Shown: positions 14,128-17,585 of the stretch, one piece after another | Numbering within the stretch: position 1 is the first letter of the stretch | How the letters are laid out: each line of letters starts with the position of its first letter | Source of the DNA: Methanobacterium sp. | Lineage (GTDB): Archaea; Methanobacteriota; Methanobacteria; Methanobacteriales; Methanobacteriaceae | Assembly (NCBI GenBank): GCA_019084405.1 | Contig: JAHRFX010000090.1 | Coordinates: 1 to 17,585, forward strand | DNA length: 17,585 nucleotides | Direction of reading: 5' to 3' | Made by a program: the position numbers and the translations under genes | Notes under the pieces: model-generated | Database searches by the model: none | Seen by the model: the letters and a program-made list of their open reading frames with translations, nothing else | Told to the model about the DNA's origin: nothing

Positions 14128-14263
14128 GATCCAATAATTAATTAATTTATTATACTTTTAAAATATTGATGTGTAAATTATGAAAATTATTGTCCTTAGA
14201 AACTAGGCTTTAAATATAAAAAAGAATAATTGCCTGAAAAATTAAAAAAGAATTAAAATAAAT

Positions 14264-15286
14264 TTAAAGAAGTTCATCCCTTAAATCTATAGTATCCACT
14301 AAATCAGGGCCAGTGGAAATAATGGTAACTGGAACTCCAGTTTCTCCTTCAATTTCGTCAATAAATTTCTTAATCTCTGGAGACAGGTTGGAGTAATCCC
14401 GGGTCCTCTCACATTGAGGATAAAGTCTGTCCACACAGGTTAAAGCAATCTGGGTAGCACCGTTGATCATGCATGACTCCCGGGCCATATCCATATCAAA
14501 TAGTCCCACCCTTCTTCTTCGTCCGGTGACTGTACCATATTCCTCCAATCCCATTTTTTCTGCTTTTTCTTGATTGATCTCAGTTTTAAATGGTCCTTCC
14601 CCTACACGGGTTATGTATGATTTGAATACCACAATAACTTCATCAATACGGGTGGGTCCGACCCCTACATCAGCTGCTGCAGTGCTGGCGGTGGTATCCT
14701 TACTGGTTACAAAGGGATAGGTCCCATAGTAGAGAGATAATCCAAAACCCTGGGAACCTTCAATAAAAACATCTTTGCCTTCATCCAGTGCTTTATTTGT
14801 TTCCAGTGGAACATCCGCAGTATATCCCTCCATTTCTGGAATCTGACCCGCCATTTTGGCCACCCTCATTACTCTATCGGAGTTAGCCGGACCACAGCCG
14901 GTCCCGGTACTTCCAATCTTTTTGGATAGAAAATCAGAGGCTTGATCTCTCTCTTTATGTTTTTCTTCTATGATTGCACAACGGTAATCAGCGAAAGTTC
15001 TATTTTTAACATGATATTTATTTAAATAGTCCAGTTCATGATGGAATACATTGGGATCCACCAGTACTCCTGCTCCAATTAAGAGCCGGGCATCTTCATG
15101 CATAAATCCTGAAGGAGTAAGCCTCAGCCCATATTTCTCACCATTGAATTCTACCGAATGTCCTGCATTGGGGCCTACTCCAGCTCGGGCTATGATACTG
15201 GGTTTATCATTATAGCACAGATATGTAATACACTTGCCCTTACCTTCGTCACCCCATCCTCCACCAACTAAAACACTGCATGTCAT
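14264..15286 (-). CDS. purA: Adenylosuccinate synthetase (short archaeal form)
   Basis: Joins IMP and aspartate, using GTP, to make adenylosuccinate on the way to AMP. The glycine-rich GTP-binding loop GGGWGDEGKGK is at 8-18 with the catalytic Asp13, and NAGHSV at 40-45 carries the catalytic His43. STGTGCGPA and the later TVTGRRRRVG are the IMP- and GTP-binding regions. The 340-aa length is shorter than the ~430 aa bacterial enzymes but normal for the compact archaeal type. AGGAGA lies 8 bases before the ATG. It is downstream of the AAA+ gene on the same strand with a 142-base gap, which includes a possible TATA (about 15316-15325, minus strand), so it likely has its own promoter. Confidence 0.95.
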   Translation of the reverse strand: MTCSVLVGGGWGDEGKGKCITYLCYNDKPSIIARAGVGPNAGHSVEFNGEKYGLRLTPSGFMHEDARLLIGAGVLVDPNVFHHELDYLNKYHVKNRTFADYRCAIIEEKHKERDQASDFLSKKIGSTGTGCGPANSDRVMRVAKMAGQIPEMEGYTADVPLETNKALDEGKDVFIEGSQGFGLSLYYGTYPFVTSKDTTASTAAADVGVGPTRIDEVIVVFKSYITRVGEGPFKTEINQEKAEKMGLEEYGTVTGRRRRVGLFDMDMARESCMINGATQIALTCVDRLYPQCERTRDYSNLSPEIKKFIDEIEGETGVPVTIISTGPDLVDTIDLRDELL

Positions 15287-15428
15287 TGTTATAATCTCCT
15301 TATCTTGTTGCCTCTCATATATTAAAGTAGAGATAATAAAAGCTTTTCCCTAAAAATTATTTGAAAAGTTTTAAAGTAATGTCTTTTTTGAAATACTAAA
15401 AAATATTTTATTTTTAAAGTTAGACCCA

Positions 15429-16760
15429 TTATCTTCTTTTTTTCCGGATGATTCTGTCGAAAAGAGTAGGAGTAAACCTTCTCTGCAATGCAATCAATAC
15501 ATGCTGTTGCAAAGCATTTTCCATGGTCTCCCGGGTGATGATATCTTCTTCTTTTCTAATTCGTATAGCCTGTGCAATTTGAGCTAAATCCCGTGCATGA
15601 GCAAAGGTAGGTTGCAGGCCTTCACCACCCTGGGCAGGAGGAAGATATACCTTTTGGTATTGTTCCATAATTGCAGGATCATATTTTTCTCCCAGTTCAT
15701 CCAGATTCTTTTTAAATACCTTTAGAATATCTTCAATTGAAGGATTTTCCAGTAGAACGTGTAAAGGAGCTCTTCTAAGATGAGCCTCATCCATTATAGT
15801 TATATCCAGGTTGGTTGAAAAAGCAGGGATAAAATGGGAGTGAACAATAATCGGAGCCCCTTTAATATAGATAAGGTCTTTTCTATTTTCCATGGGAACT
15901 ATTAAGCGATTTAAAAGAGCATTATGGTCTTCTTTTTGTCTTCCTAAATCATCCAGTAATAAAACTCCCCCGTTAGCCTTTATGATGGGAGATGTCTCAT
16001 ATACTCCTTTATTTGGATCATAGTTGGTTTCCAGTTTTTGGATGCTTAATTCAGAACCGGTGAAAACGAAGGGTGCGTAAATTTTTACCCACCTGGGATC
16101 TTCAGGTTGTTCTGGAGCTTCTCTATGGAAATCAGGGTCGTAAAGTTGAATGATCTGGTCTGAAAACTCAATATAACGGGGAATAATTAAAGGAGGTAAA
16201 AGGTCTGACATTTTACTGATAAGGAATGTTTTACCGGTCCCGGGTAATCCATAAATAAATAAGCCCTTGCCACCAATAGCCGACTCAACCAGAGTTTTCT
16301 TGGCATCTTCATTGCCTACCACATCCTTGAATGTTTTTTCTACCATTTTTTTTGGTATTTCTAAGGGAAATCTTCCTTTTATTTGAGCCTTCATCACATC
16401 AAAATAATAATCATAGGTAACCGGAGCCACACCCACATACGGATTTTCACTAATAAGTTGAGAAGCCTGTTTACGGCCCATTTTTTTTATAGTGAATTCT
16501 ACACTGGGGAAAAGGAAACCTCCACTAATGGCGGCACATAAATCCTCTTTTTCCATTTCCCGAAGGATGACCTCTAATATATCAACATTTATACCTGTTA
16601 TTTCAATGATTTTATTTACCTTAATATTACCATGGGTCGCCAGGACCTTTAAAACCAGATGCTTTATAAAACTAGAAGATAAATCCATGTCATCCATTGA
16701 TTTAGGTTGAGTAAGTAATTCAAATAGTTTCTTCATTGTGTCATCGTGATAATAATCCAT
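15429..16760 (-). CDS. Winged-helix AAA+ ATPase, role unknown
   Basis: A 443-aa protein. Residues about 30-95 form a winged-helix-like domain (FIKHLVLKVLATHGNIKVNK and following). NPYVGVAPVTYDYYFD (106-121) is a linker I associate with a family annotated as 'ATPase with chaperone activity', often near bacterial Flp pilus genes. The AAA+ core has Walker A GLPGTGKT (171-178), Walker B VLLLDD (266-271), sensor-1 FSTNLD (314-319) and a likely arginine finger in DEAHLRRA (324-331). The C-terminus is basic. The second acidic residue of Walker B is Asp rather than Glu, so hydrolysis may be slow or differ. GGGAGTGAT, close to the ideal ribosome site, lies 5 bases before the ATG. Substrate and partners are unknown; pilin-like genes in this window are about 14 kb away. 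Confidence 0.75.
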   Translation of the reverse strand: MDYYHDDTMKKLFELLTQPKSMDDMDLSSSFIKHLVLKVLATHGNIKVNKIIEITGINVDILEVILREMEKEDLCAAISGGFLFPSVEFTIKKMGRKQASQLISENPYVGVAPVTYDYYFDVMKAQIKGRFPLEIPKKMVEKTFKDVVGNEDAKKTLVESAIGGKGLFIYGLPGTGKTFLISKMSDLLPPLIIPRYIEFSDQIIQLYDPDFHREAPEQPEDPRWVKIYAPFVFTGSELSIQKLETNYDPNKGVYETSPIIKANGGVLLLDDLGRQKEDHNALLNRLIVPMENRKDLIYIKGAPIIVHSHFIPAFSTNLDITIMDEAHLRRAPLHVLLENPSIEDILKVFKKNLDELGEKYDPAIMEQYQKVYLPPAQGGEGLQPTFAHARDLAQIAQAIRIRKEEDIITRETMENALQQHVLIALQRRFTPTLFDRIIRKKRR

Positions 16761-16912
16761 GTAATCACTCCCGGAGTAGGATACTTATCCCCCAACAAGT
16801 ATATGTTATTCGCATAAATACAATTTTCTACCAATCTAACGGATATAACTCAAAATTAATTTAGATAAATAATTTTAATACCACTTCACCACATAATATA
16901 ATTATAAAGGGG

Positions 16913-17455
16913 GTGGGCTCAATAAAGCCAACAGAAATATTCAATTTATTAATAACCCTTCAGGGACACAAGGATGCCACTGCCGGGGAAGAATTTTTAG
17001 GTCGAGAAGAAATATCAATGGCGCTCCAGGCCCAGGAAAGAGAGTTAAATTTTAAAGAATCGGGATTTCCTAATGTAATTTTAATTGATTTGAATATGGA
17101 CCCCTACCAGGCAGTTGATTTACTCAGAAACAACCCAACCACTGTGATATCCAAGGTAGTTCCTATAGAAGCCGTGGCTAGAACCAGATTGGATACTATT
17201 TTAGAGAAAGTATTGATTCTGGCTGGTGAAAAATTAAGTCCAGAAAATTCTTTTAGAGTTATATGTGATTTAAGAGGAAGAAAATATATTAACTCTCCTC
17301 AAGATTTGATAGAGGTGGTTTCAACAGAACTATCTGAAAAATTAAATGGGAGAATTAATGAAAAAAATCCAGAATGGGTAGTTCAGCTGGAAGTAATAGG
17401 GGAAAACACCGGCCTGAGTGTACTGCGGCCAGGAGATATTTTGAAAAAAATATAA
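16913..17455 (+). CDS. THUMP-domain RNA-binding protein
   Basis: A ~180-aa protein. The N-terminus (EIFNLLITLQGHKDATAGEE) starts with a strand and a Gly-x-x-x-x-Ala helix as in archaeal THUMP proteins. Residues about 75-175 look like the THUMP domain: VVPIEAVARTRLDTILEKVL, then SFRVICDLRGRKYINSPQDL, then WVVQLEVIGENTGLSVLRPG. Related archaeal proteins are predicted RNA-binding or Tan1-like factors acting on tRNA modification. No catalytic domain is fused. The start is uncertain: no ATG precedes the conserved part. GTG 16913 is the only standard start codon, yet it lies inside the AGGGGGTG that would be the ribosome site. It diverges from the AAA+ gene. Confidence 0.7.
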   Translation: MGSIKPTEIFNLLITLQGHKDATAGEEFLGREEISMALQAQERELNFKESGFPNVILIDLNMDPYQAVDLLRNNPTTVISKVVPIEAVARTRLDTILEKVLILAGEKLSPENSFRVICDLRGRKYINSPQDLIEVVSTELSEKLNGRINEKNPEWVVQLEVIGENTGLSVLRPGDILKKI

Positions 17456-17585
17456 TTTTTAGAAAATTTCATCAGATTTCTTATACTGAAAATAATTATA
17501 AAATACTTTAATTTGGTTACTGGAGGATTTAATAGTCTTGATTATTTTTAAATTAATTTAAGACCTTTTAAATTATTTTTAAGGC
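17456..17585. other. AT-rich non-coding right end with possible promoter
   Basis: A TATA-like AATTATAAAATAC (17493-17505) is followed about 20 bases later by GGAGG (17522-17526), but the only start codon close behind (TTG 17538) gives seven codons. A perfect 14-base palindrome TTAAATTAATTTAA lies at 17548-17561. These could belong to a gene or RNA beginning beyond the window. Confidence 0.3.

Noticed and set aside
16767..16777. Palindrome ACTCC-C-GGAGT over the AAA+ gene ribosome site, with GGATA/TATCC beside it
   Set aside because: The possible hairpins have loops of two or three bases and very short stems; the GGAGT is explained by the ribosome site itself.
1..17585. tRNA, rRNA, CRISPR or insertion sequence
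   Set aside because: No cloverleaf-like GC-rich patches, no regularly spaced repeats, and no transposase or integrase motifs were seen on either strand.

Overview
The window reads as an AT-rich chromosomal segment of a methanogenic archaeon of the order Methanobacteriales, most likely a Methanobacterium-like organism. The diagnostic genes are glycerol-1-phosphate dehydrogenase (archaeal lipid backbone), CofC (coenzyme F420), an archaeal/eukaryal-type ProRS, a short archaeal PurA, a NikR regulator, DUF131 and DUF166 proteins, and pilin-like proteins with class III-type signal peptides. The block rpiA, UPF0179, egsA, proS, a membrane-anchored protein, cofC matches the Methanothermobacter order as I remember it; this is recall, not a search. 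I saw no tRNA, rRNA, CRISPR array, insertion sequence or phage gene.

Left end (1-1260): two pilin-like genes run on the minus strand. The last eleven codons of a third, paralogous gene enter from the left on the plus strand. The 3' ends of this gene and the facing minus-strand gene, with 28 bases of downstream non-coding DNA, form a 66-base inverted repeat with 61 matches.

Positions 1450-4100: a cysteine-rich protein whose N-terminus resembles methanogenesis marker 7, a DUF131 membrane protein, and the pair DUF166/ferredoxin protein and cobM (corrin ring methylation).

Positions 4120-7900: nikR (minus strand) diverges from a complete zinc-type ABC importer, znuA-znuC-znuB. All four nickel ligands of NikR are conserved. 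The shared intergenic region holds TATA boxes for both sides and nested palindromic elements. A start-less remnant of a membrane protein and a small Sm-like protein follow.

Positions 7980-10174 (minus strand): egsA, UPF0179 and rpiA form a tight operon in that transcription order. A 355-base AT-rich region with repeated GTAGATT motifs separates it from the plus-strand group proS, a membrane-anchored extracellular protein, cofC and thiD (10530-14119), of which the last two overlap by four bases.

Positions 14264-17585: purA and a winged-helix AAA+ ATPase lie on the minus strand; the ATPase diverges from a THUMP-domain protein with an uncertain start. The window ends in AT-rich non-coding DNA with a possible promoter.

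Most of the window is ordinary housekeeping. The parts most worth a second look are the inverted pilin tails, the Cys-rich marker-7-like protein, the pairing of a nickel regulator with a zinc-type importer and its palindromes, and the AAA+ protein.
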